Source: Burkholderia cepacia (GTDB lineage Bacteria > Pseudomonadota > Gammaproteobacteria > Burkholderiales > Burkholderiaceae). From it: a stretch of DNA of 64,000 nt. Positions 19,418-28,673 of this stretch are shown here, in pieces. The notes beneath the pieces are model-generated. The model was given only the letters and a program-made list of their open reading frames with translations. It was not told the origin of the DNA and did not search any database. The stretch spans positions 3,038,001 through 3,102,000 of the forward strand of contig NZ_CP073637.1 of NCBI RefSeq assembly GCF_029962485.1. Reading direction: 5' to 3'. The number at the start of each line of letters is the position of its first letter. Within the stretch, counting starts at the first letter, position 1. The translations under genes were made by a program, and so were the position numbers.

Positions 19418-19468
19418 CTGCGACCACGGGATCGCGCCGGCGGTCAGACCCCGGCGCGCCCTGCTCCG

Positions 19469-20236
19469 TCAGTCGAACTGACGGAAATCCGGCTTGCGCT
19501 TCTCGAAGAACGCCGTCATCGCCTCGCGCGCTTCCGGCGCGCGCAGCATCGCGGCGAAGTGGCCCGCCTCCTCGGCCATCCGCGCGGACGTCGCCACGCC
19601 GCCCGTATCCTTCAGCAGCGCCTTCGTCACGCGCAGCGATGCCGCCGGCAACGCCGCGAGCTTCGCCGCCTGCTTCGCCGCGAACGCGTCGAGCTCGGCA
19701 GCCGGCAGCACGCGGTTCACGATGCCGATCCGGTGCGCTTCCAGCGCGTCGAACGCCTCGCCCAGCAGCAGCTTCTCGGCCGCGACCTGATGGCCGGCCA
19801 GGCGCGGCAGCAGCACGCTCGACGCGGCTTCCGGACACAGCCCGAGCTGCGCGAACGGCAGCGAGAACGTCGCGGTGTCGGCCGCGTACACCAGATCGCA
19901 GTGCAGCAGCATCGTCACGCCGACGCCGATCGCCAGGCCCGGCACCGCGGCCACGATCGGCTTGCTCGCGCTGCTGATCCGCGCAAGGAACTGGAACACC
20001 GGAGCGGTGTCGTCCTTCGGCGGCGCTTTCAGGAAATCCTCGAGATCGTTCCCCGCGGTGAAATTGCCGTCGCTGCCGCGCAGCAGGATCACGCGGATCG
20101 CCTTGTCTTCCTGCGCGTCGGCGAGCGCATCGGCCATCGTCTGGTACATCGCCGCCGTCAGCGCATTCTTCTTCGCCGGGCGCGCGATCGTGATCGTCAT
20201 CACGCCTTCGGCGCGTTCCACTTGAATTTCGGCCAC
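19469..20236 (-). CDS. Enoyl-CoA hydratase/isomerase family protein
   Basis: This is a 255-residue crotonase-fold enzyme that most likely hydrates trans-2-enoyl-CoA in fatty acid breakdown. The oxyanion-hole segments are visible as FTAGNDLEDF near residue 55 and AVPGLAIGVGVTMLLHCDLVYA near residue 100. It starts at a GTG (20236) with GGAG six bases ahead. It follows the thiolase gene in the same direction, but a terminator hairpin lies between them, so expression may differ from the rest of the cluster. Isomerase activity cannot be excluded. Confidence 0.85.
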   Translation of the reverse strand: MAEIQVERAEGVMTITIARPAKKNALTAAMYQTMADALADAQEDKAIRVILLRGSDGNFTAGNDLEDFLKAPPKDDTAPVFQFLARISSASKPIVAAVPGLAIGVGVTMLLHCDLVYAADTATFSLPFAQLGLCPEAASSVLLPRLAGHQVAAEKLLLGEAFDALEAHRIGIVNRVLPAAELDAFAAKQAAKLAALPAASLRVTKALLKDTGGVATSARMAEEAGHFAAMLRAPEAREAMTAFFEKRKPDFRQFD

Positions 20237-20268
20237 AACCGTCTCCTTGACTTTCCTCTATCGGAATG

Positions 20269-20303
20269 AAAAAACGGTGCGCGAGCTCGTGGCCCGCGCA
20301 CCG
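20269..20303 (-). terminator. Intrinsic terminator after the thiolase gene
   Basis: Read leftward, a perfect 9-bp stem (CGGTGCGCG with its complement) and an 11-base loop is followed by T6. It lies 25 bases past the thiolase stop and about 33 bases before the start codon of the next gene. Confidence 0.85.
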
Positions 20304-20327
20304 TCGTCGCTTTGCGTCGCGTCCCGC

Positions 20328-21527
<1,200 letters not shown>

Positions 21528-21554
21528 TTGAGACTCCTTGCCTTATCCGCTCGC

Positions 21555-23990
21555 TCAGTTACGCACCGGCTTGCCGGTCTGCAACATGCCCATGATCCGT
21601 TCCTGCGTCTTCTGCGTGCCGAGCAGCTCGACGAACGCACGGCGCTCCAGCGCGAGCAGCCACTGCTCGTCGACGAGGCTGCCGGCTTCGACGTCGCCGC
21701 CGCACACGGCTTCGGCGATGCGGCTCGCGATCAGGTAGTCGTGGTCGCTGATGAAGCGGCCGTCACGCATGTTGACGAGCGATGCCTTGATCGTCGCGAT
21801 CGCCGAGCGGCCTGCGACCGGCACGTCCTTCGCACGCAGCGGTGCGCGGTAGCCGGTGGCGGCCAGCGCACGCGCTTCCTTCTTCGCGGTGTCGAGCAGT
21901 TCGAACACGTTGAAGATGATCGTGTCGGACGGCTTCACGTAGCCCATCGCACGTGCATCGTGCGCGGACGCCGAGACCTTCGCCATCGCCGCATTCTCGA
22001 ACGACTTCGTGACGAACTTCAGGATGTCGGTGGTCGCGTTCGCGGCCGTTGCGGCATCCGCCGCGCGCAGCGCCGCTTCCTTCAGGCCGCCGCCCGCCGG
22101 CACGAGGCCGACGCCCACTTCGACGAGACCGATGTAGCTCTCGACATGCACGACACGCTTCGCGCTGTGCAGCATCAGCTCGCACCCGCCGCCGAGCGCG
22201 ATGCCCGACACGGCCGCGACGACCGGCACGTTCGCGTACTTCACGCGCAGCATGCCTTCCTGGAACTTCTTCACGAACGGCTCGATACCCTTCGCGCCGC
22301 CCATCATGAACGCGGGCATCGCCTCTTCGAGGTTCGCGCCGGCCGAGAACGGGCCGCCCGGCGTGCCGAGCTTCAGCGACGTCGGCTGCCAGATCACCAC
22401 GCCCTTGTAGTCCTTCTCCGCGAGTTCGATCGCCTGCACGAGGCCGTCGATCACGCTCGGTCCGATCGTGTTCATCTTCGACTTGAACGACACGATCACG
22501 ACGTCGTCTTCACCCGCACGGTCGTCGACCCATGCACGCACCGCGTCGGTTTCGAACAGCGTCTTGCCGTAGGTCTTCGGATCGGCGCCTGCTTCACCGA
22601 GCAGCGGCGCGCGGAAGACTTGCTTGTCGTAGACCGCGAGGTCCGAACGCGGCACGAAGCGCTGCGCGGCCGGCGCCCACGAGCCTTCGGCCGTGTGCAC
22701 GCCGCCCTTCTCGGCGACCGGGCCCTCAAGCACCCACGACGGCAGCGGCACGTTTGCCAGCGCCTTGCCGGCCGCGATGTCTTCCTGCACCCACTCGGCG
22801 ACCTGCTTCCAGCCGGCAGCCTGCCAGCCTTCGAACGGGCCTTCGTTCCAGCCGAAGCCCCAGCGGATCGCGAGATCGACGTCGCGCGCGTTGTCGGCGA
22901 TCGACTCGAGATGCACGCCGATGTAGTGGAACACGTCGCGGAAGATCGACCACAGGAACTGCGCATGCGGATGGTCCGTTTCACGCAGCAGCTTCAGGCG
23001 CTCCGCCGGCGGACGCTTCAGGATGCGGCCGACGGTTTCGTCAGCCTTCGCGCCCGCGTCGACGTAGGTGCCCGTCTTCGCGTCGAGCACCTTGATCGCC
23101 TTACCTTCCTTCTTGTAGAAACCGCCGCCCGTCTTCTGGCCGAGCGCACCCTGCTTCACCAGTTCGGCGAGCACGGCGGGCGTCTGGTAGACCGGGAAGA
23201 ACGGATCGTCGGCGAGGTTGTCCTGCATCGTCTTGATCACGTGCGCCATCGTGTCGAGGCCGACCACGTCCGCGGTGCGGAACGTCGCCGACTTCGCGCG
23301 ACCGAGGCGGCTGCCCGTCAGGTCGTCGACTTCGTCGAAGCGCAGGCCGAACTTCGCGGCCTCGGTGATCACCGCGAGGATCGAGAAGATGCCGACGCGG
23401 TTCGCGATGAAGTTCGGCGTGTCCTTCGCGCGCACGACGCCCTTGCCGACGATGCTCGTCAGGAAGGTTTCGAGCTGGTCGAGGATCTCCGGGCGCGTAT
23501 ACGCGGTCGGGATCAGTTCGACGAGGTGCATGTAGCGCGGCGGGTTGAAGAAGTGCACGCCGCAGAAGCGCGACTTCAGCTCGTCCGAGAAACCTTCGGA
23601 CAGCTTCGTGATCGACAGGCCCGACGTGTTGGTCGCGAAGATCGCGTTCGGCGCGATGTGCGGCGCGACCTTCTTGTACAGGTCGTGCTTCCAGTCCATG
23701 CGCTCGGCGATCGCCTCGATCACGACGTCGCATTCGGCCAGCTTCGCGATGTCGTCTTCGTAGTTCGCTGCTTCGAGGTACTTCGCGTCGTCCTTCACGC
23801 CGAACGGCGCGGGCGACAGCTTTTTCAGGTTCTCGATCGCCTTCAGCGCGATCGCGTTTTTCGGGCCTTCCTTGGCCGGCAGGTCGAACAGCAGCACCGG
23901 CACGCGTGCGTTGATGAGGTGCGCGGCGATCTGCGCGCCCATCACGCCGGCGCCCAGCACGGCGACCTTGCGAATCAGGAAATTGCTCAC
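21555..23990 (-). CDS. 3-hydroxyacyl-CoA dehydrogenase / enoyl-CoA hydratase (FadN type)
   Basis: This 811-residue bifunctional enzyme carries the two middle beta-oxidation steps. The N-terminal NAD-binding fold starts VAVLGAGVMGAQIAAHL, followed by the dehydrogenase helical domain (to about 430). The C-terminal crotonase domain lies at about 460-700 (GGPFSAGANLEEA and SGIALGGGCELML). Dehydrogenase-first order matches Bacillus FadN and not E. coli FadB. It starts at a GTG (23990) with GGAG seven bases upstream; the open frame continues into the acyl-CoA dehydrogenase gene but that is not coding. Confidence 0.9.
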   Translation of the reverse strand: MSNFLIRKVAVLGAGVMGAQIAAHLINARVPVLLFDLPAKEGPKNAIALKAIENLKKLSPAPFGVKDDAKYLEAANYEDDIAKLAECDVVIEAIAERMDWKHDLYKKVAPHIAPNAIFATNTSGLSITKLSEGFSDELKSRFCGVHFFNPPRYMHLVELIPTAYTRPEILDQLETFLTSIVGKGVVRAKDTPNFIANRVGIFSILAVITEAAKFGLRFDEVDDLTGSRLGRAKSATFRTADVVGLDTMAHVIKTMQDNLADDPFFPVYQTPAVLAELVKQGALGQKTGGGFYKKEGKAIKVLDAKTGTYVDAGAKADETVGRILKRPPAERLKLLRETDHPHAQFLWSIFRDVFHYIGVHLESIADNARDVDLAIRWGFGWNEGPFEGWQAAGWKQVAEWVQEDIAAGKALANVPLPSWVLEGPVAEKGGVHTAEGSWAPAAQRFVPRSDLAVYDKQVFRAPLLGEAGADPKTYGKTLFETDAVRAWVDDRAGEDDVVIVSFKSKMNTIGPSVIDGLVQAIELAEKDYKGVVIWQPTSLKLGTPGGPFSAGANLEEAMPAFMMGGAKGIEPFVKKFQEGMLRVKYANVPVVAAVSGIALGGGCELMLHSAKRVVHVESYIGLVEVGVGLVPAGGGLKEAALRAADAATAANATTDILKFVTKSFENAAMAKVSASAHDARAMGYVKPSDTIIFNVFELLDTAKKEARALAATGYRAPLRAKDVPVAGRSAIATIKASLVNMRDGRFISDHDYLIASRIAEAVCGGDVEAGSLVDEQWLLALERRAFVELLGTQKTQERIMGMLQTGKPVRN

Positions 23991-24103
23991 GGGATGTCTC
24001 CGGATAGTGTCGTGCAGCGCGGGTTGTGAGGGCTGCACGGCGAAGTGAGTACCAGGAACCGTTGCGTTCGGGCGGCGCGCGGCGCGCACCGCCCGGACTC
24101 GCG

Positions 24104-25891
24104 TCAGAACAGCGATTCGTCGACTTCCATCATCGTCTTCGAGCCGGCGCGCGCGGCGCGGATCGTCGACGCCGTTTCGGGCAGCAGACGCGCGAAGTAG
24201 AAGCGGGCCGTCGCGAGCTTCGACTTGTAGAACGGGTCGCCCGACGCTTCGTTGTCGAGGGCGAGGCGTGCCATGCGCGCCCAGAAGTACGAGAACACCA
24301 GGTGGCCGACGGTACGCAGGTACGGCACGGCCGCAGCACCGACTTCGTCGGGGTTCTGCATCGCCTTCATGCCGATTTCCATCGTCAGCTTCTGCACCTT
24401 GTCGCCGATGTCGGCGAGCGGGTTGATGAACTCGGCCATTTCCGGCTTCACGCCTTCGGCTTCCGCGAATTCCGTCACGAGCTTGCCGAACTTCTTCAGC
24501 TTCGCGCCCATGTCGCCGAGCACCTTGCGGCCCAGCAGGTCGAGCGACTGGATCGAGTTCGTGCCTTCGTAGATCATGTTGATCCGCGCGTCGCGCACGT
24601 ACTGCTCCATGCCCCACTCGGAGATGAAGCCGTGGCCGCCGTAGATCTGCATCGCGTGGTTCGTGCACTCGAATGCGTTGTCGGTCAGGAACGCCTTGAT
24701 GATCGGCGTGAGCAGCGCGACGAGGTCGGCGGCTTCCTTGCGCACGGCTTCGTCACCGTGCGACAGTTCCTTGTCGATCTGCAGCGCGGACCAGTACGTG
24801 AACGCGCGTGCGCCTTCCGCGTAGGCCTTCTGCGTGAGCAGCATGCGGCGCACGTCCGGGTGCACGATGATCGGGTCGGCCGGCTTGTCCGGTGCCTTCG
24901 GGCCCGTCAGCGAGCGCATCTGCAGACGATCCTTCGCATACGCGAGCGAGTTCTGGTACGCGACTTCCGTGAGGCCGAGACCTTGCGCGCCCACGCCGAG
25001 ACGGGCCGCGTTCATCATCACGAACATCGCGTTCAAGCCCTTGTTCGGCTCGCCGACCATCCAGCCCTTCGCGTTGTCGAGGTTCATCACGCACGTCGAG
25101 TTGCCGTGGATGCCCATCTTGTGTTCGATCGAGCCGCACTTGATGCCGTTGCGCTCGCCCGGCTCGCCCGCTGCGTCGGGAATAAACTTCGGCACGATGA
25201 ACAGCGAGATCCCCTTCGTGCCCTGCGGCGCGTCCGGCAGGCGCGCGAGCACGAGGTGGATGATGTTCGTGGCCATGTCGTGCTCGCCGCTCGAGATGAA
25301 GATCTTCGTGCCGCTGATCGAGTACGAGCCGTCGCCGTTCGGTTCGGCCTTGGTGCGCAGGATGCCGAGGTCGGTGCCGCAATGCGGCTCCGTCAGACAC
25401 ATCGTGCCGGTCCATTCGCCGGTCACGAGCTTCGGCAGGTAGGCCTTCTGCAGTTCCGGCGCGCCGTGTGCGTGCAGGCATTCGTAGGCGCCGTGCGACA
25501 GGCCCGGATACATCGTCCAGGCCTGGTTCGCCGAATTCATCATTTCGTAGAGCGCGTTGTTCACGAACGCGGGCAGGCCCTGGCCGCCGTAGTCCGGATC
25601 GCAGCCGAGCGCCGGCCAGCCGGCCTCGACGTATTGCTGGTAGGCCTCCTTGAAGCCGGTCGGCGTCTTCACGACGCCGTCGCCTTCATACGTGCAGCCT
25701 TCGCGGTCGCCGACCTGGTTCAGCGGGAACAGTACCTCGGAGCAGAACTTGCCCGCTTCCTCGAGGACCTGGTTGATCGTGTCGGCGTCGAGGTCCGCAT
25801 GCTTGGGCATTTGCTTGACTTCGGCTTCGACGTTCAGAAGCTCGTGCAACACGAATTGCATGTCGCGCAGCGGCGCGGCGTACTGTCCCAT
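24104..25891 (-). CDS. Acyl-CoA dehydrogenase (long form)
   Basis: This 595-residue flavoprotein introduces the trans-2 double bond into acyl-CoA. It has the FAD-binding core motifs MCLTEPHCGTDLG and SGTKIFISSGEHD, and the region of the catalytic base in MIYEGTNSIQSLDLLGRKVL. The extra C-terminal helical domain marks the ~600-residue AidB/FadE-like group that hands electrons to ETF. The ATG at 25891 has GGAG upstream. It is the first enzyme gene after the TetR regulator and precedes the FadN-like gene by 113 bases. Confidence 0.92.
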   Translation of the reverse strand: MGQYAAPLRDMQFVLHELLNVEAEVKQMPKHADLDADTINQVLEEAGKFCSEVLFPLNQVGDREGCTYEGDGVVKTPTGFKEAYQQYVEAGWPALGCDPDYGGQGLPAFVNNALYEMMNSANQAWTMYPGLSHGAYECLHAHGAPELQKAYLPKLVTGEWTGTMCLTEPHCGTDLGILRTKAEPNGDGSYSISGTKIFISSGEHDMATNIIHLVLARLPDAPQGTKGISLFIVPKFIPDAAGEPGERNGIKCGSIEHKMGIHGNSTCVMNLDNAKGWMVGEPNKGLNAMFVMMNAARLGVGAQGLGLTEVAYQNSLAYAKDRLQMRSLTGPKAPDKPADPIIVHPDVRRMLLTQKAYAEGARAFTYWSALQIDKELSHGDEAVRKEAADLVALLTPIIKAFLTDNAFECTNHAMQIYGGHGFISEWGMEQYVRDARINMIYEGTNSIQSLDLLGRKVLGDMGAKLKKFGKLVTEFAEAEGVKPEMAEFINPLADIGDKVQKLTMEIGMKAMQNPDEVGAAAVPYLRTVGHLVFSYFWARMARLALDNEASGDPFYKSKLATARFYFARLLPETASTIRAARAGSKTMMEVDESLF

Positions 25892-25949
25892 GACTCTCTC
25901 CAAAGGTGGGCAAAACGGCTCGAGCTCCTGGCGGGCGGGTCACGCGCCG

Positions 25950-26549
25950 CTAACGGCTCTCGCTCTGATACGAAACAATCGTCTTTTCCAGCGCGGCCCA
26001 CGTGAGGCGCACGGCGTCCGGCGAATGCAGGAAGCGGGCGTCGTGATGCAGGCCGAGCGTGAAGCTGTACAACTCGAAGAGCATCAGGTCCGGATCGGTA
26101 TCCGCACGCAGATGGCCTTCTTCTTTCGCCTGCGAAATGGCACGCAGCATCGCGGCACGCCAGGCTGTCACGCTCGCGATCAACTGCTCGCGCACGGGGC
26201 TGTCAGGCCGGTCGTCGTACTCGACCGCACCGCTGATGTAGATGCATCCCGTCGTCACCTCCTGGATGCGCTTCTCCGTCCAGCGGGCCAGCATCGCCCG
26301 AAGGCGCGGCAAGCCTCGCGACTCGCGCAGGCTCGGAAAGAACACCTCGTTTTCGAAACGATGGTGATACTCGCGGACGACCTCGACCTGCAGGTCCTCA
26401 CGCGATCCGAAGTGCGCGAACACACCGCTCTTGCTCATCTGCATGCGCTCGGCCAGCAGGCCGATCGTCAGCCCCTCCAGCCCGTCACGGCTGGCGAGGT
26501 CCAAAGCAGCTTCAAGTATCGCGGCACGCGTCTGTTCGCCTTTTCGCAT
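25950..26549 (-). CDS. TetR-family regulator of the beta-oxidation cluster
   Basis: This is a 199-residue TetR repressor with its helix-turn-helix at about residues 25-50 (LTIGLLAERMQMSKSGVFAHFGSREDL) and an all-helical ligand domain behind. It is the first gene of a leftward cluster holding acyl-CoA dehydrogenase, FadN-like, thiolase and hydratase genes. It therefore probably senses acyl-CoA and controls them, as FadR/PsrA-type TetR proteins do. An inverted repeat upstream may be its own operator. Confidence 0.87.
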   Translation of the reverse strand: MRKGEQTRAAILEAALDLASRDGLEGLTIGLLAERMQMSKSGVFAHFGSREDLQVEVVREYHHRFENEVFFPSLRESRGLPRLRAMLARWTEKRIQEVTTGCIYISGAVEYDDRPDSPVREQLIASVTAWRAAMLRAISQAKEEGHLRADTDPDLMLFELYSFTLGLHHDARFLHSPDAVRLTWAALEKTIVSYQSESR

Positions 26550-26563
26550 AGCTATTTCTGTAA

Positions 26564-26593
26564 CCGTTCGGGGGTTCGAATAAAATCGAACGG
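26564..26593. promoter_or_regulatory. Nested inverted repeats upstream of the fad-cluster TetR gene
   Basis: CCGTTCG at 26564-26570 and CGAACGG at 26587-26593 form a perfect 7-bp inverted repeat with a 16-base spacer. Nested inside is GTTCGA-ATAAAA-TCGAAC (26574-26591). The enclosed TTTTAT on the minus strand could be a -10 box. The site is 15 bases ahead of the start codon and suits autoregulation by the TetR protein. Confidence 0.5.
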
Positions 26594-26749
26594 CCGTACT
26601 ATTATTGAGTGCGGCCGCTCGCGAAACAAGGAAATTATTAGAAACCGGTGTCTAACCGAGCCGCTATTTTGCGCGATTCCGGCGGGACCGGAGCGGCTTT
26701 TCCGCACGAACGTGCGGACAGATATTTTGAAGCGAATGCTTAGTCTGCG

Positions 26750-28024
26750 TCAGTCGTAACCGCCGACCGTCAGCGCCTTCATCACGACGCGATATGCGGT
26801 GTACGCAAGCCAGTTCAGCAGACGCTCGATGCGCGGGCGCGCGGCGAAGCGCGCGGGGTCGATTTCCCGGCCATCGGCGAACGCAGCCGCGATCGCGTCG
26901 CGCAGTTCGTTCGTGACAGCATCGTAACGCACCAGCACGACATTCGCTTCATTGTTCAGCATCAGGCTCAGCGCGTCCAGGTTCGACGAGCCGACCGTCG
27001 CCCAGTTGTCGTCGATCACGGCGACCTTGCCGTGAAGCATCGTCTTGTCGTATTCGGCGACGCGCACGCCCGCGCGCAGCAGCGCGTGATAGAGGAACGG
27101 CACGGCCGTATCGAGCGCCGCGAACTCCTTGCGGCCGATCAGGATCCGCACGTCGACGCCGCGCCGTGCGGCGCCCGTCAGCGCACGGCGCAGCTTGCGG
27201 CCCGGCATGAAGTACGGATTCGCGAGCAGGATCCGCTGGCGCGCCTGGCCGATCGCCGCGAGATATGCCTTCTCGATCGCGCGGCGGTTCACGACGTTGT
27301 CGCGCGCGACGAACGCGACGCTCGGCTCCGTCACGACCCTGAGTGCACCGGCCTTGATCCACCGGTGGCTGCGCATCCAGCGCCGGAACATGTCGGGGAA
27401 CGCTTCGCCGCCGTGCAGCCCGGCCGCGTACTGGGCATACGGCTTGTGGCCGAACTGGATCCGGTGCCACTGCAGCTCGAACGCCGCGCGCACGTCGGAC
27501 ACCGCAGGCCCGGCCATCTCGACCGCGAAATCCCAGCGCGGAAACGGCAGCGTCGTGCCGTTCTGCGCGTAGTCGTCGACGATGTTGATGCCGCCGCAGA
27601 ACGCGGCCGCATGATCGATCACCGCAAGCTTGCGATGCGTGCGCGAGAAGCCGAAGCGGCCGAACAGGAAGCGGTTGTAGATGCAGTGCTCGACACCGGC
27701 CTCAACCCACGTGTCGAACAGCGGCAGGCGCGCGGTGCCGATGCCGTCGGTGATCACGCGCACGCGCACGCCGCGCTGCGCCGCACGGATCAGCGCATCC
27801 GACACCGGCCGGCCGGCTGCATCGTCGCAGAAGATGTAGGTTTCGAGCATCACCTGCTCGCGGGCCGCATCGATCCGTTCGATCAGGGCCCGGAAGAACG
27901 CGCCGCCGCTCTCGCACAGCCGCACGGTGTTGCCCGACGTGAACGCGAGCCGCGATGCGGAGCCGCGTTCCTGCAGGAACATCTGCCGCAATTGCGCGAA
28001 GCGCTTGCGGGCTTCCGCCGTCAT
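26750..28024 (-). CDS. clsB: Cardiolipin synthase B (phospholipase D superfamily)
   Basis: ClsB-type enzymes make cardiolipin at the inner membrane from phosphatidylglycerol or related phosphatidyl donors. The 424-residue protein has two HKD motifs: HRKLAVID near residue 125 and HGKVAVID near residue 320, each followed by the Gly/Ser-Asn signature (GGIN, GSSN). The ATG at 28024 overlaps the nudB stop as ATGA, so translation is coupled. The longer open frame lies inside nudB. The C-terminus carries a hydrophobic stretch. Confidence 0.85.
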   Translation of the reverse strand: MTAEARKRFAQLRQMFLQERGSASRLAFTSGNTVRLCESGGAFFRALIERIDAAREQVMLETYIFCDDAAGRPVSDALIRAAQRGVRVRVITDGIGTARLPLFDTWVEAGVEHCIYNRFLFGRFGFSRTHRKLAVIDHAAAFCGGINIVDDYAQNGTTLPFPRWDFAVEMAGPAVSDVRAAFELQWHRIQFGHKPYAQYAAGLHGGEAFPDMFRRWMRSHRWIKAGALRVVTEPSVAFVARDNVVNRRAIEKAYLAAIGQARQRILLANPYFMPGRKLRRALTGAARRGVDVRILIGRKEFAALDTAVPFLYHALLRAGVRVAEYDKTMLHGKVAVIDDNWATVGSSNLDALSLMLNNEANVVLVRYDAVTNELRDAIAAAFADGREIDPARFAARPRIERLLNWLAYTAYRVVMKALTVGGYD

Positions 28025-28515
28025 GCGGACGAGCCGTGCGGCGCGCGCGACAGGGCCACGCGCGCGGGCAGTTGCAGGATCGCCTCGGCGTTCGACGGCG
28101 AGAAGCAGCGCGCGGCCGCCTCGCGGAACGGCAGCCACGCGTGGTCGACGTGCTCGCGCGGCGACAACGTCACGCCGACGCGATGCGGCACGCACAGGCC
28201 GAACCAGTGCTCGACGTTGCGCGTGACGCCCGGCGCATAGCGGTGCAGATATTGCGGATAGATCGAGTATTCGATCCGGTGGCGCCAGTCGACGAGCGCG
28301 CCGGCCGGCACGTCCGCCGTGCCGATCGCGATGCCGGTTTCCTCCGCCACCTCGCGCGCGGCGGTGAGCGCGAGCGGCTCGTCCAGTGCATCCTTCGAGC
28401 CGGTGACCGATTGCCAGAAATCGGGCTGGTCGGCACGCTTGATCACGAGCACATCGAGGTCGGGCGTGTAGATCACGACAAGAACGGATTCGGGGATTTT
28501 CGGCGGCTTCGTCAT
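28021..28515 (-). CDS. nudB: Dihydroneopterin triphosphate diphosphatase
   Basis: NudB removes pyrophosphate from dihydroneopterin triphosphate early in folate synthesis. The 164-residue Nudix protein has the Nudix box in TAAREVAEETGIAIG (E residues of REVAEE) and the family motif FWQSVTGSKDALDEP near residue 35. It begins at the ATG at 28515, downstream of the aspS terminator, and its stop codon overlaps the clsB start. Pairing nudB with aspS is common in proteobacteria. Confidence 0.9.
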   Translation of the reverse strand: MTKPPKIPESVLVVIYTPDLDVLVIKRADQPDFWQSVTGSKDALDEPLALTAAREVAEETGIAIGTADVPAGALVDWRHRIEYSIYPQYLHRYAPGVTRNVEHWFGLCVPHRVGVTLSPREHVDHAWLPFREAAARCFSPSNAEAILQLPARVALSRAPHGSSA

Positions 28516-28596
28516 CGTTGTTTCATGCGGCACAGGGCCGTGCGTCGGGCATGTGCCCCGAACGTGCGGCAAGTGCTGCGACTGTACCGCAAAAAA

Positions 28597-28625
28597 TGAA
28601 AAAGGCGCATCGCGCGCCTTTTTCA
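28597..28625. terminator. Intrinsic terminator between aspS and nudB
   Basis: A perfect 12-bp inverted repeat (28597-28608 against 28614-28625) has a 5-base loop with A5 and T5 inside the arms. It ends aspS transcription on the minus strand about 50 bases past the stop codon. Confidence 0.88.
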
Positions 28626-28673
28626 TGTGCGTCGTGTGCGCGTGACCGCACACACGACCGGGTGCCAAACGCG

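Noticed and set aside
19433..19458. 8-bp inverted repeat between fdhD and the enoyl-CoA hydratase gene
   Set aside because: It has no T-run and a 10-base loop. The evidence is too weak to call a terminator.
24067..24099. GC-rich hairpin between the acyl-CoA dehydrogenase and FadN-like genes
   Set aside because: There is no T-run, and the genes appear to be one operon. It could be an mRNA stability element, but the stem is the kind found by chance in such GC-rich DNA.
23991..24668. N-terminal extension of the FadN-like protein
   Set aside because: It lies inside the acyl-CoA dehydrogenase gene in another frame. The GTG at 23990 has a good ribosome site and begins the homology.
26655..26720. 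Hairpins (AGCCGCT...AGCGGC, CCGCACGAACGTGCGG) near the clsB stop, considered as a terminator
   Set aside because: On the clsB strand no T-run follows the stems, and on the other strand there is no gene to end. It is left out as a terminator.
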